Assembly: GCA_020636475.1 (NCBI GenBank)
Contig: JACJXU010000003.1
Span: 239,055-303,054 of the forward strand
DNA length: 64,000 nucleotides
Direction: 5' to 3'
Source of the DNA: Chitinophagales bacterium
GTDB taxonomy: Bacteria > Bacteroidota > Bacteroidia > Chitinophagales > UBA2359
Shown: in pieces, positions 37,038 through 46,234 of the stretch
How positions within the stretch are numbered: position 1 is the stretch's first letter
How the letters are laid out: each line of letters begins with the position of its first letter
Notes under the pieces: model-generated
Seen by the model: the letters and a program-made list of their open reading frames with translations, nothing else
Told to the model about the DNA's origin: nothing
Databases searched by the model: none
Program-made: the position numbers and the translations under genes

Positions 37038-37373
37038 ATTTTCTGTTTAGCTAATACAAATATTGCAGATTCGCCGTCTAAAATACAATTTTAAAGTTTT
37101 AAATCTTCAATAAAACCTGCACTATAAATTTCAATTATTCAACAGTTGCTTAAACTTCTGACAACCAAAACCCAAATATACACATTCCAACTATATTTCC
37201 ATTATACATTTGGTATATATAGTTTAAATAAAAATAAAATTTATTTGTATTTTATTAAAAATCAATGGCTTATCATTATATTCAAACGCTAAAAAATGTA
37301 AAAACCCATTACACTATGCTTGGTGCAATAGTTGCAATACCAAGTCAGTCAAAATTTGGCAGAAAGAGAGAAT
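37038..37373. other. AT-rich intergenic region, no gene seen
   Basis: About 335 bases, with AT-rich tracts and no ORF of coding character. It lies beyond the 3' end of the dockerin-like T9SS gene. Confidence 0.45.
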
Positions 37374-38465
37374 TTACTGCACCATCACCTTTTCCACAAA
37401 AAAATCGCCCGCTGTGGTATGCACTTCCAGCAAATAAGCACCCGAAGGCACGTTTTCTAAAAAAACTTCCCCGTTTTTGCTGAAAGAAAGCGGCTGTTTT
37501 TTCCCGCTAATGTCGTACAAAAATAGTTGGCGCAACTTCTCGGGCTGGTGCAGATATATCCGTTGCTCACAAGGGTTGGGGTAGTAGAGAAACTGCTGCG
37601 GCGCAAAATTATCCTCCAATCCAATAACTTCGTTCTGATTTTCGGGACAAACACTAATGGCAAAATCCGAACCATCGGCATAAATAGCACGCACATTGGC
37701 AATTTCAAACGTTATGGGCTGCCCGCTAATGTTGTCGATGGTAACAAGTTCTATCGTAGCAATCGTACCAAAACCCGAAACGCCCATCTGATTGGTGCGT
37801 GCCAAAGCAGCGTCAATACGCCCTTCGTCCTCAAAAATCTTTATCAATTTTAAATAATCGACACCCAAGTCGGTATAAAACCAAGCCTCATCCCAAATAA
37901 AAAAATCAATACTATCAATACGGTCTGTCGGAAAATAAATACTAAACGCAATGCCATAAATATTATCGGCAGGAATTTGTGCATTGCCCAGCACCACGTC
38001 CACATTGTACAAAGTTTGCGACATAGGGTTTTCCAAAGGCGGAATACACAAAGAAACGCCCGAGTAATTAGCGCCTTTCGTCTTTCCGGTCGTCAGTTCA
38101 TAGTATTCGGCAATAACATCAATATCAATACTTTCCACCGCTCCCTCACCTTTGCAGTCGGCGTGCTTATAGTTTACGCCATCAATAAAGTTGTCCGCCC
38201 AATCATCGCCCGCATAGGCTTGAAAAGGCTCATAAACACCAAATTGCTCGCGTGCCGAACCCGTACTGCCATACGCAATGCCCAAATTAAACACATCAAA
38301 ATTGTTCACTATCCCATCTTTGTTCGTATCGCCGGGCCACACGCAATCATCTTCCGGCGTATCGCATTGACCCATTAGCACAGCAGGAACAAGGATTAAA
38401 ACGGAAAAGATTAGTACAAAAATAGATTTATTATAGCACAGTTTAAGGTTGAAAATGACTAACAT
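37374..38465 (-). CDS. Secreted protein with dockerin-like and cohesin-like modules and T9SS domain
   Basis: Protein of 363 residues from ATG 38465, with a long hydrophobic signal peptide (about 13-31) ending near LMGQ. WPGDTNKDGIVNNFDVFNL at the mature N-terminus is a dockerin-type calcium loop, with a second, weaker one at AVESIDIDVIAEYY. The central part (YNVDVVLGNAQIPADNIYGI, then AFSIYFP) looks like a cohesin-type sandwich. The end is a T9SS type A domain (YYPNPCEQRIYL, GAYLLEVH). Dockerin-like and cohesin-like parts in one chain suggest surface assembly or simple calcium-stabilised linkage. Confidence 0.8.
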   Translation of the reverse strand: MLVIFNLKLCYNKSIFVLIFSVLILVPAVLMGQCDTPEDDCVWPGDTNKDGIVNNFDVFNLGIAYGSTGSAREQFGVYEPFQAYAGDDWADNFIDGVNYKHADCKGEGAVESIDIDVIAEYYELTTGKTKGANYSGVSLCIPPLENPMSQTLYNVDVVLGNAQIPADNIYGIAFSIYFPTDRIDSIDFFIWDEAWFYTDLGVDYLKLIKIFEDEGRIDAALARTNQMGVSGFGTIATIELVTIDNISGQPITFEIANVRAIYADGSDFAISVCPENQNEVIGLEDNFAPQQFLYYPNPCEQRIYLHQPEKLRQLFLYDISGKKQPLSFSKNGEVFLENVPSGAYLLEVHTTAGDFFVEKVMVQ

Positions 38466-38608
38466 AGCTTGCAATTATTTTACAAAAATAATTTATTATC
38501 TCGAAAAATACAAAAGACATTTTTTAGGACTTGTATTGCAAAATAATGAAAATAAAATGTTTACTTTTGTATAAATAATTGTAAATGAGATAAATAGAAT
38601 TTATAACT

Positions 38609-40015
38609 ATGCCCTATAAACTGTATGAAATTTTAGAAAAATTTACACACTATGATTGGCAACAAGCCGAAAGTTTCCTGAAAAATTCGTTTTATAATAC
38701 AGACGAAAGTCTTGTAGTATATTTTGAATTGGTCAAAAAAATAGTATTAGATAAAAAGCACTTCGAGAAAGAAGCAATTTATAGAGAAGTTTTTGGAAAA
38801 AATGTCAGTTTTAATGAAGTAAAACTCCGTGCAAAACGTAGCAGTTTACTCCAGGTGATACAGCAGTATATAATTGCCAAAAAGCTAAAAGAAGACACCT
38901 ACACCCAACAGGTTTTGTATTTGTCTTTTTTGCGGGAAAACGATTTTATGCAAGACTATAAGCGTATTTTTGACACACTTAATGAGGAGCTCGATAAACA
39001 AAACTTGCGCGATGCCACCCATTACAACAAGAAATTTGAACTGCTGGACGACTACAACTTTTTTTCGGAAAAAACATTCGTGCGCCAAGACAATAAATTC
39101 GACGAGGCAATATACTACCTTGATGTGTTCTATATTGTAAAAAAACTGCGCTATGCCTGCAATGTTGTAAACCACCACAAGGTTATAGCCGGCAAAGTTG
39201 AAATGGGCTTTATTAAAGATATTTTAGTAGAAATAGAAGATGCCAAGTACCTTAAAATTCCCATTGTGCAAATCTATTTTACCATTTATAAAATGTTTAC
39301 AAGCAATAGCACGGAAAATAGTGAGCATTTTTATACCGCAAAAAAACTGATGGAAGACTATGGCAAGCAAATCAATTTTGATGAACTGCGCGACATATAT
39401 TTTTTCTTGATAAATTTTTGTACACGCAAAATAAATGCCGGAGAACAAGCATTTATGCGGGAGATTTACAACTTGTTTCTCTACACCCTAAAAACCAAAA
39501 TCATTTTTCAAGATGCCTACTTATCGCCTTGGAACTACAAAAATATTTGTACCGTAGCCCTGCAACTGCAAGAATACGCTTGGGTGAAGCAATTTATAAA
39601 AACTTACCAAAAATACCTCAAAGAAGACTTTGCCGAAAATGCCTACAATTACAATCTGGCGCGCTATTATTTTTCGCTTCGCAAATACGAAAAAACCTTG
39701 CAACTCTTGCAGGAAGTAGAATACACCGACCTTTACTACAGCCTCGACAGCAAATCTATGCTGCTCAAAACCTATTATCTGCTCAACGAAACCAATGCCT
39801 TGTTTTCGCTCATCGATAGTTTTCGCCGCTACATTCACCGCAACAAACTCATCTCCGACCTTCAGCGCACCAACTACCTCAATATGATTCGTTTTATCAA
39901 TCGTCTCAGCATTATTCATCCCCGCGATAGCAAGAAAAGAGCCGTTTTGAAGCAACAAATTGAGGAATGTAAACAAGTAGCAGATAAGAAGTGGCTATTG
40001 TCACAGTTCGATTGA
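38609..40015 (+). CDS. Large helical (TPR-like) hypothetical protein
   Basis: Cytosolic protein of 468 residues with no signal peptide or membrane segment. It is rich in Tyr, Leu and Lys and built of helices with TPR-like spacing in its second half (LARYYFSLRKYEKTLQLLQE, then YYSLDSKSMLLKTYYLL). The start, LYEILEKFTHYDWQQAESFL, matches a family of unknown function common in Saprospiria- and Chitinophagia-like genomes, by recollection. No catalytic motif was found. Confidence 0.75.
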   Translation: MPYKLYEILEKFTHYDWQQAESFLKNSFYNTDESLVVYFELVKKIVLDKKHFEKEAIYREVFGKNVSFNEVKLRAKRSSLLQVIQQYIIAKKLKEDTYTQQVLYLSFLRENDFMQDYKRIFDTLNEELDKQNLRDATHYNKKFELLDDYNFFSEKTFVRQDNKFDEAIYYLDVFYIVKKLRYACNVVNHHKVIAGKVEMGFIKDILVEIEDAKYLKIPIVQIYFTIYKMFTSNSTENSEHFYTAKKLMEDYGKQINFDELRDIYFFLINFCTRKINAGEQAFMREIYNLFLYTLKTKIIFQDAYLSPWNYKNICTVALQLQEYAWVKQFIKTYQKYLKEDFAENAYNYNLARYYFSLRKYEKTLQLLQEVEYTDLYYSLDSKSMLLKTYYLLNETNALFSLIDSFRRYIHRNKLISDLQRTNYLNMIRFINRLSIIHPRDSKKRAVLKQQIEECKQVADKKWLLSQFD

Positions 40016-40211
40016 TAGAGTATTTTTGAAAGATAAAACATTTATTATCAATGTTTTAGGTTTATTTTATTTTTGTTTTATTAAGAAATAAGCGCATACA
40101 AGCCGCCAGAATTGTATTAAAAATAAGAAGCGGGTTAAGCTAATTTTGTTTTCGATAAATAATCAAGCAAATCTTTATCAAAAAATTTTTTAACAATTTA
40201 AAAGACTGATT

Positions 40212-41666
40212 ATGAAAACAAAATTATTAAGTGTATCGCTGTTTTTGATGGCGATGATATTGTTACAACTTCCCGCCAACGCCCAGCGGGCGAAATTAGA
40301 AGTATTAGAACCTTCGCAAAACACCGGAGCTGACGGCGGTGCGGTAGAAATTAGCCAATATGTTGGAAGTCAAGGAAATTCTTTAATTGCTAATAGTTAT
40401 TATGGTGGGGATATACTTTCCACGGCAAGGTTGGCAGGTTATAAGCAAATAAATGGTACATATGAAGATTTCGGTGCATTTGTAAATGGCGGAACAGTTG
40501 GTTTGATAGCCACGTACGGCTACAGTGCCGCCGACGATACTTCTGCTACGGCAGCGTATTTGGCCACTCCCACTAATGCCGGTATTTTTGATGGCGATGT
40601 GGAGGTAAATGGAAATACTTACGTAGATGGTACGCTGGAAGTTTCTTCAGGAATAGGGAGTATTATTAACATGAGGTCTTCAACGGGTTTGCTTCTGTCA
40701 AGTATAATAAATGGTTTGGGTTTAATGATAATAAAAAATGAAGTTACAGGATCTACATTTGCGGATGTGAAGATTGAAACAGAAAATGGCTCTTTGCGCG
40801 TTGATGACGGCGGGGCAGTATGTGTGGCTACGAGTCCTGGGGGTACTACCATCACGGCTTATGGGCTTAGTGTAGCGGCAAAAGGCGGCACTGCCTATAA
40901 AACAGATGGCGTAAGCACTTGGACAATTCCCTCCGACCGCCGCCTCAAAGAAAACATCGAAGACTATACCGATGGTTTGGAATTGGTGAAAAAAATAAAA
41001 CCCTACTGGTACAACTACACCGGAGAGTTTGGTTTGCCTTCCGACCACAAAATAGTAGGTGTATTGGCGCAAGACCTACAAAAAGTAGCACCTTATATGG
41101 TTTCCGAAATGGAACTTACCGAAGGCAATGACCAAGAAATTACCAAAAAAGAAAAATTCTTAGCCATCAATATTGATGCCCTGCGCTATGCAATGGTAAA
41201 CGCCATACAAGAGCAGCAAGCACAAATAGAAAACTTAGCAGCCGATAAAGAGCAGCTTCAAAGCGAAGTAGAGCGTCTCAGCAATGAAAATGACGAACTA
41301 TACCAACGCATAGAAAATATAGAACAACTGCTGGCAGAACATATACCTGCTTTGCAAAATGAAGCGGCTAAAACCACCACCACTTTCGGCAACAATACTA
41401 AAGCCCGCTTAGACCAAAACGCCCCGAATCCCTTTGATCAAACGACTACGATAAACTATTTTGTGCCGGAAAATACGGCAGGCGCAAAAGCTTACATAGA
41501 AATAGTGAACATAGAAGGCAAAGTAGTGAAAAGCGAAACAATAGCCCAGCGCGGTCACGGCAGTATGACCATTCATGCGGACGAGTTACCTGCGGGCATG
41601 TATATTTACAGCTTGTACGTAGGCAGCAACAAAGTTTCTTCCAAAGAAATGATGTTGACGAAATAG
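40212..41666 (+). CDS. Surface protein with S74-type intramolecular chaperone and T9SS domain
   Basis: Protein of 484 residues with a signal peptide ending near ANAQ. The N-terminal half is strand-rich and Gly/Asn-rich, as in fibre stalks. From about residue 238, SDRRLKENIEDYTDGLELVK and HKIVGVLAQDLQKVAP are the Peptidase_S74 intramolecular chaperone of tail-fibre proteins, which trimerises the fibre and, in phages, cleaves itself by a Ser-Lys dyad. A coiled coil (about 340-380) follows. The C-terminus is a T9SS type A domain (QNAPNPFDQTTTINYFVPEN). Such trimeric fibres may serve in adhesion. Confidence 0.88.
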   Translation: MKTKLLSVSLFLMAMILLQLPANAQRAKLEVLEPSQNTGADGGAVEISQYVGSQGNSLIANSYYGGDILSTARLAGYKQINGTYEDFGAFVNGGTVGLIATYGYSAADDTSATAAYLATPTNAGIFDGDVEVNGNTYVDGTLEVSSGIGSIINMRSSTGLLLSSIINGLGLMIIKNEVTGSTFADVKIETENGSLRVDDGGAVCVATSPGGTTITAYGLSVAAKGGTAYKTDGVSTWTIPSDRRLKENIEDYTDGLELVKKIKPYWYNYTGEFGLPSDHKIVGVLAQDLQKVAPYMVSEMELTEGNDQEITKKEKFLAINIDALRYAMVNAIQEQQAQIENLAADKEQLQSEVERLSNENDELYQRIENIEQLLAEHIPALQNEAAKTTTTFGNNTKARLDQNAPNPFDQTTTINYFVPENTAGAKAYIEIVNIEGKVVKSETIAQRGHGSMTIHADELPAGMYIYSLYVGSNKVSSKEMMLTK

Positions 41667-41694
41667 TTATTTTAGGGAGTGAAAAATGTAGTGT

Positions 41695-41722
41695 AAAAGG
41701 CAGTCATTTGGGGCTGCCTTTT
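41695..41722 (+). terminator. Rho-independent terminator
   Basis: AAAAGGCAG (41695-41703) pairs with CTGCCTTTT (41714-41722), followed by further T residues. It is 29 bases past the stop codon of the S74 fibre gene. Confidence 0.85.
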
Positions 41723-42047
41723 TTTGTTTTAAATAAATTATTAGTATATTATGGAAAATGTTTTTTTGAAGAAAAATAGTGAAAGTTTGTAATATTATAT
41801 TATTTTTGATTTTAGCCTTATTTCGACCGTGTTATAATATTTTTTGTGTGAAAAAAACATCGAAAATAAAAGGGTATAGGTAAGCAATTTCGTTGCTACA
41901 CCAAAACACAACAAAAGCGTAAAAATTTTATTCCAAAAAAAGAAATGCCGACTCTTTCGGCAAAGAAGATTTTGAAGGAAAAGAACGTAAAAATTTCACA
42001 CCTTGGAAAAAATATGAAAAGAAAACCGAAAAAGTCAGTCAGAATTT
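41723..42047. other. Intergenic region before repeat copy 4
   Basis: About 325 bases. The frame at roughly 41920-42055 (plus strand) reads KKRNADSFGKEDFEGKERKN then FTPWKKYEKKTEK and a stop inside the repeat; its basic, charged composition could be the tail of a broken gene, but I cannot name it. Confidence 0.35.
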
Positions 42048-42329
42048 ATACTAAAATCGAATAGCTATTGCGTATTAGAAAAGGTAAAAATCTTTTTTTG
42101 CAGTATAGCAGTTTTTGGGCGTTAGAAATTTTTGAAGCCTTGGAAAAAATTTAGCCAAAAAGCTGCGGTTTTGCCCGAACAGGGCAAAAATACCTTGAAA
42201 AAAGTGTCGTTTCTTTTGCTTCGTTTTCTTTGGACAAGCAAAGAAAATGAAGAAGTCCAAAGTTGCGGGGCGGATACTTACACTTAATAATACCTAAACC
42301 GATACGCAATTTTTGTGCAATTTTGGTAT
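42048..42329 (-). repeat. 300-bp interspersed repeat, copy 4 (inverted)
   Basis: Same element as copies 1-3 in the opposite orientation, with a roughly 20-base deletion (282 bases). Both ends are preserved: ATACTAAAATCGAATAGCTA on the left and CAATTTTGGTAT on the right. The TnpB zinc-ribbon relic starts directly beside its right end. Confidence 0.85.
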
Positions 42330-42330
42330 T

Positions 42331-42435
42331 AGTTGCGTGCGTTGTGGACATAATGAAAATGCGGACTACAACGCCGCGAAAAACATACTTGGGAGAGGTT
42401 TCTATCGTGAACGTGAGGCATTAGCCTGTGCGTAG
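42331..42435 (+). pseudogene. TnpB (IS200/IS605 OrfB) C-terminal relic
   Basis: Read in frame to TAG at 42433-42435 this gives SCVRCGHNENADYNAAKNIL then GRG, and a short tail. CxxCG followed by ADxNAAKNIL is the second half of the TnpB zinc ribbon with the final RuvC Asp. Only about 34 codons are left, and the rest of the gene is not on the other side of repeat copy 4. It is a trace of an IS605-type transposon. Confidence 0.75.
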
Positions 42436-42517
42436 ATAGCGAAACCCGCGCCATAATCTTTGATTTAGTGTGTGGTAATTCATAGAATAGGATTGGGAAG
42501 AGCAACAAATACACCAC

Positions 42518-43975
42518 CTAAAAACCATCCCATTCCTCCTCATTCCAATGCACTAAAGAAACCTTTGCCGAAGGAAAGTTTTCTGCTATCCACTGTTTTG
42601 TTTTTTCGGCACAATACACCGAACGATGCTGCCCGCCCGTACAACCAAAACCAATGGACAAATAATTGAAACGCCGCGCCCAAAACGCTTGTAAGTGCAT
42701 GCGTATAAGCGCGCTACTGTGTTGCCAAAATGCCTGAAACTGGGTGTCGTTTTCCAAAAAAGTCTGTACTGCTACATCTTTGCCCGACAAGTGTTTCATA
42801 TTTTCCCAGCGTCCCGGGTTGGGAATGGCTCTGCAATCGAATAAGTAACCGCCGCCGTGTTCGCTGTAATCTTTGGGTAGGGGTTTTTTATACGAAAAAC
42901 TGTACAAATTTACATGCAAATTGGGCGTATTTGCCGAAGGCATTTGTGGTAGATTGAAGTTTATACAAGCCTCCAACACATGATTTAGTTCGGAAAATGA
43001 TTCGGGCAGCGGGTGTGCGACCATTAAGGATTTTAAATTTTCTAAAGCCATTGGCATACTCTGCAAAAAATGCGCCTTGCCTTCAAACCAACCTCTGTAA
43101 CCATACGCGCCCAGCGTTTGGAAAATTCGCAAATATGCCCAAATATATACTTGCAACAATACTTCTTCCCACTGCAAGGGCAAAAGATTGTGGGCAATTT
43201 CAAAATAATGCTGTAATACTTTCCTGCGGAAATCGTCAGTAAGTCCGGCTTTTGCCTGAAAAAGCAAAGACGTTAAATCGTATGCCCAAGGACCAAACTT
43301 CGCTCCCTGATAGTCAATTACAAATAGCTCGTCTTGTCGAAGCATCAAATTGCGCGACTGGAAATCGCGGTGCATAAAAACCTTGAAAAGTTGGTGATGC
43401 AAAACACTATCAATAAAAGCGTCAAAATCATTTTCGAGTTTTTCGGCGTTGAAAACAATCTTTGCCGGTTGCAAAAAATAATATTTAAAATATTGTACAT
43501 CAAATAGCAACTGCTGTTTGCCAAAATAAGCGTTTCTATATACCCAGTCGTAATTGAAATGGTAGGTTTGACTTTTTTCCTGAAAAAAAAACAGTGCCTC
43601 AATGGCTTTTTGATAATAGGGCAGCATTTTCTTTTCCCATTTTTGGGGAAATTTGTCCTGCATAAACTGCAATCTGTCTAACAAACATTCGTTGCCCAAA
43701 TCTTCTTGAAGGTAGCATTGTTGGTCGTCAGAAACGAGATAAAGTTTAGGAGAAGGAAAATGATATTCATTGAAAAACGAACTCATGCGACAAAAAGCAT
43801 TATTTTCGGACGTATTTTCGCTAAAAAGACCTATTGCGCTTTGGTTTTTGCCGGATAAGCGATAGTATTTTCTTGCCGAACCGGCGGCGGTTAGTGCTAC
43901 TATGTCTAAGCAATCTTCGCCCGACCATTGTGTAAAAAGTTGTTTTAGGGTATGAAAATGAGCATGTTTCGTCAT
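42518..43975 (-). CDS. Phosphotransferase (APH-like) fused to RapZ C-terminal domain
   Basis: Two-domain protein of 485 residues. Residues about 1-340 are a choline/aminoglycoside-kinase-like phosphotransferase, with FMHRDFQSRNLML (catalytic loop, about 201) and FVIDYQGAKFGPWAYDL (metal-binding Asp, about 219), closest in look to the AmgK sugar-kinase type. Residues about 357-485 match the C-terminal domain of RapZ: SFSYKKPLPKD, LFDCRAIPNPGRW, SIGFGCTGGQHRSVYCAEK (about 435-453). In enteric bacteria this RapZ domain senses glucosamine-6-phosphate. The fusion therefore suggests a role in amino-sugar or cell-wall sugar metabolism. The full N-terminal ATPase domain of RapZ is absent. Confidence 0.88.
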   Translation of the reverse strand: MTKHAHFHTLKQLFTQWSGEDCLDIVALTAAGSARKYYRLSGKNQSAIGLFSENTSENNAFCRMSSFFNEYHFPSPKLYLVSDDQQCYLQEDLGNECLLDRLQFMQDKFPQKWEKKMLPYYQKAIEALFFFQEKSQTYHFNYDWVYRNAYFGKQQLLFDVQYFKYYFLQPAKIVFNAEKLENDFDAFIDSVLHHQLFKVFMHRDFQSRNLMLRQDELFVIDYQGAKFGPWAYDLTSLLFQAKAGLTDDFRRKVLQHYFEIAHNLLPLQWEEVLLQVYIWAYLRIFQTLGAYGYRGWFEGKAHFLQSMPMALENLKSLMVAHPLPESFSELNHVLEACINFNLPQMPSANTPNLHVNLYSFSYKKPLPKDYSEHGGGYLFDCRAIPNPGRWENMKHLSGKDVAVQTFLENDTQFQAFWQHSSALIRMHLQAFWARRFNYLSIGFGCTGGQHRSVYCAEKTKQWIAENFPSAKVSLVHWNEEEWDGF

Positions 43976-44028
43976 TATTTTATATGTTTGAACCTTTAAA
44001 GATAAATACTGTAAAAATTACCTAAAAA

Positions 44029-44865
44029 ATGCAAGATAGTCTTAGTATCAACGAAATTAATATATATCTACAAAAGATAGCCGAAATGGCAGTTGCCTAC
44101 GCGCCGCGCTTGTTGCTGGCAGCCATTATTTTCTTTGTTGGGTTTTGGGCAATCAATAAATTGACCAAAATTATTGAAAATAATTTAGAAAGAGCAAACA
44201 TCGATAAAGGACTGCGACCATTTCTCAAGTCTTTGATAGGTATTATGCTCAAAATATTGTTGCTTTTTAGCATTGCGGGCATTATTGGCGTAGAAACTTC
44301 GTCTTTTGTAGCTTTGCTGGCGGCTTCGGGTTTTGCAATAGGATTGGCACTGCAAGGAAGTTTAAGTAATTTTGCCGCCGGCATACTCATTCTTATTTTC
44401 AAACCTTTTAAAGTAGGCGATTGGGTACTTATTGAAGATAATGAAGGTTTTGTAGAAGAAATACAAGTGTTTAGTACCTTAGTAAAATCGCTCGACCACC
44501 AAACCATTATCATTCCCAATGCAACGGCAATGAACGGCATTATTCGCAACAAAAGCAAAATTGAAGAGTTGCGGGTGGACTTTACCGTCAATCTGCCTTA
44601 TGACGAAAGTTTTGATAAATTTGAGGAAATCGCCAAAGCCGCCTTGCAAAAAGTACCGAATGTTTTGTCGGAACCTCCAATTCAAATTGGAATTTTTTCT
44701 TTTGAAGACCACTTTTTGAAAGTAGCCGTGTGGGTATTTACACACAACAAAGACTACTGGCAAGTATTATTTGATGCCCAAAAAGCCGTGAAATCCGCTA
44801 TGGGCGAAAATGGTATGGATGTTGCTTATCCTGAAGGAGTGGAAAAAGGAAGAGTGAGTAAATAG
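44029..44865 (+). CDS. MscS-family mechanosensitive channel
   Basis: Small-conductance channel of 278 residues, close to E. coli MscS in size. Three transmembrane helices lie in residues about 20-120; the third has the pore-lining ALLAASGFAIGLALQGSLSN with the Gly/Ala pattern. The cytoplasmic beta domain starts with FKVGDWVLIEDNEGFVEEIQ, and the vestibule has IPNATAMNGIIRN. It opens under membrane tension to release solutes. The next gene starts 21 bases downstream on the same strand and the protease 13 bases after that, so the three probably form one operon. Confidence 0.93.
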   Translation: MQDSLSINEINIYLQKIAEMAVAYAPRLLLAAIIFFVGFWAINKLTKIIENNLERANIDKGLRPFLKSLIGIMLKILLLFSIAGIIGVETSSFVALLAASGFAIGLALQGSLSNFAAGILILIFKPFKVGDWVLIEDNEGFVEEIQVFSTLVKSLDHQTIIIPNATAMNGIIRNKSKIEELRVDFTVNLPYDESFDKFEEIAKAALQKVPNVLSEPPIQIGIFSFEDHFLKVAVWVFTHNKDYWQVLFDAQKAVKSAMGENGMDVAYPEGVEKGRVSK

Positions 44866-44886
44866 TAAAATAACTATGTATAAATA

Positions 44887-46221
44887 ATGTGCGTTTTGTC
44901 CAAAACCCAACAGCAAGTGATAGTACCCCAAAATGATGTTTCTATAAATTCTCAATGGCACTTTGGCAGATTCTACGAAGTAGAACGCAATAATCGCCAG
45001 AAGAAAAAACTCCAAGTAGCGGAGGAAGCCTTCCGACAGGAAAATTATATACAATCCATCAAGGCGGTGTTGGCTTATTTGCAAAACAAGGATTTGAATA
45101 ATATCAAAATTTCACGGAAACAAAGTTCGTTGAGTTTTAAATTGTTTCACGGCTCGCAGCTAATACACGGATATTTGAAGGAAGCGCGTACTTTGGTTTT
45201 GGAAACGCCCATTATGCAAATGCCGCAAATGTTGGTACCCGTGATGCGCAAATTGTTGGAAAAAAACTACAAAATGCAGTATGCCAACTATGCTTTAGCG
45301 GGCGAAAAAGTACTGCTGCGCTGCGAAATGCAACTTTCGGAGATGCCGCCCCAAAAACTGCTAAATGCCTTGCGCGAAATAGCTGTCCGCGCCGACAAAG
45401 ACGATGATTTGTTGTTGTTGGAGTTTCCCCAACTCCGCCGCATCGAAACAAATCCGCTTATTTCTTTGCCGCCCGAAATAGTAAATGCCAAAATAAATAC
45501 CCTTAAAAAATGGCTCTCCAAAACCTTACAGCACCTCAGCAGTATTGACGAAGTACAATTTCCCGAAGCTACTGCCTATTGCTTGTTGGGTTTGGCGTAC
45601 AGAATAGATTATTACCTTTTGCCGGAAGCCAAAATATTGGCAAATATCGAAGAAATTCACAGCTTGTACTACAATGGCAATCTGCAAAATATTTCGAGCA
45701 AAAATCAGAAAGCTTTGCAGTATTTTAAGGAAATACAGCAAAGTAGCGAGGAGAAATTGCAAGCAGAGTTTTATACGGTTGTAAATACATTTAGCTTGCT
45801 GAATGACGAAGTGGACGAGCAGGAAATTAAGAATATTATTGCCGACGAATTGAGCCAAATTCCCATTTATCAAGCCAATTTTCCGGCAATGGTCAATACC
45901 GTTTACGAGTATATCGCTTTGTATTTGTTGTTTTATTTTGCCCTTATTCCGCCTTTGCGCAAGTCGTTGGGAATATTGGTAGATATTTACAATGCATCTT
46001 TTTTTGTAGAAAATGCCTTGCCATTTAGTTTTATGGAAAACAATCGCCTACATGCGGCAAATATTATAGCAGAAATACAAGCAATTATTGACGAAAATGC
46101 GGCAATTTATCCTAACTTTTCGATAGATATACAAGCGATAAATTTTACTTCTTCCGAATTGTTTGCAGGGACTTTATTTAAAGAAATTTTAAAAACATCT
46201 TGGCAAAAAAAAGAAAGCTAA
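44887..46221 (+). CDS. Hypothetical protein with YbjN-like domain
   Basis: Cytosolic protein of 444 residues with no known catalytic motif. Residues about 80-180 look like a YbjN/type III secretion chaperone-like domain: RKLLEKNYKMQYANYALAGE, then KVLLRCEMQL, then ADKDDDLLLLEF. The remainder (about 200-440) is helical, with a strongly hydrophobic stretch at about 335-365 (EYIALYLLFYFALIPP). The same motif set with the same spacing recurs in the protease encoded next (LLxxN to Gly 12 residues, Gly to Ala-Asp 30 residues). Start ATG 44887. It lies 21 bases after mscS and 13 before the protease gene. Confidence 0.8.
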   Translation: MCVLSKTQQQVIVPQNDVSINSQWHFGRFYEVERNNRQKKKLQVAEEAFRQENYIQSIKAVLAYLQNKDLNNIKISRKQSSLSFKLFHGSQLIHGYLKEARTLVLETPIMQMPQMLVPVMRKLLEKNYKMQYANYALAGEKVLLRCEMQLSEMPPQKLLNALREIAVRADKDDDLLLLEFPQLRRIETNPLISLPPEIVNAKINTLKKWLSKTLQHLSSIDEVQFPEATAYCLLGLAYRIDYYLLPEAKILANIEEIHSLYYNGNLQNISSKNQKALQYFKEIQQSSEEKLQAEFYTVVNTFSLLNDEVDEQEIKNIIADELSQIPIYQANFPAMVNTVYEYIALYLLFYFALIPPLRKSLGILVDIYNASFFVENALPFSFMENNRLHAANIIAEIQAIIDENAAIYPNFSIDIQAINFTSSELFAGTLFKEILKTSWQKKES

Positions 46222-46234
46222 AAACTGCGCACTT

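Noticed and set aside
37265..37483. Plus-strand frame of 72 codons in the 37.3 kb gap
   Set aside because: It runs into the antisense of the T9SS gene and has no coding features.
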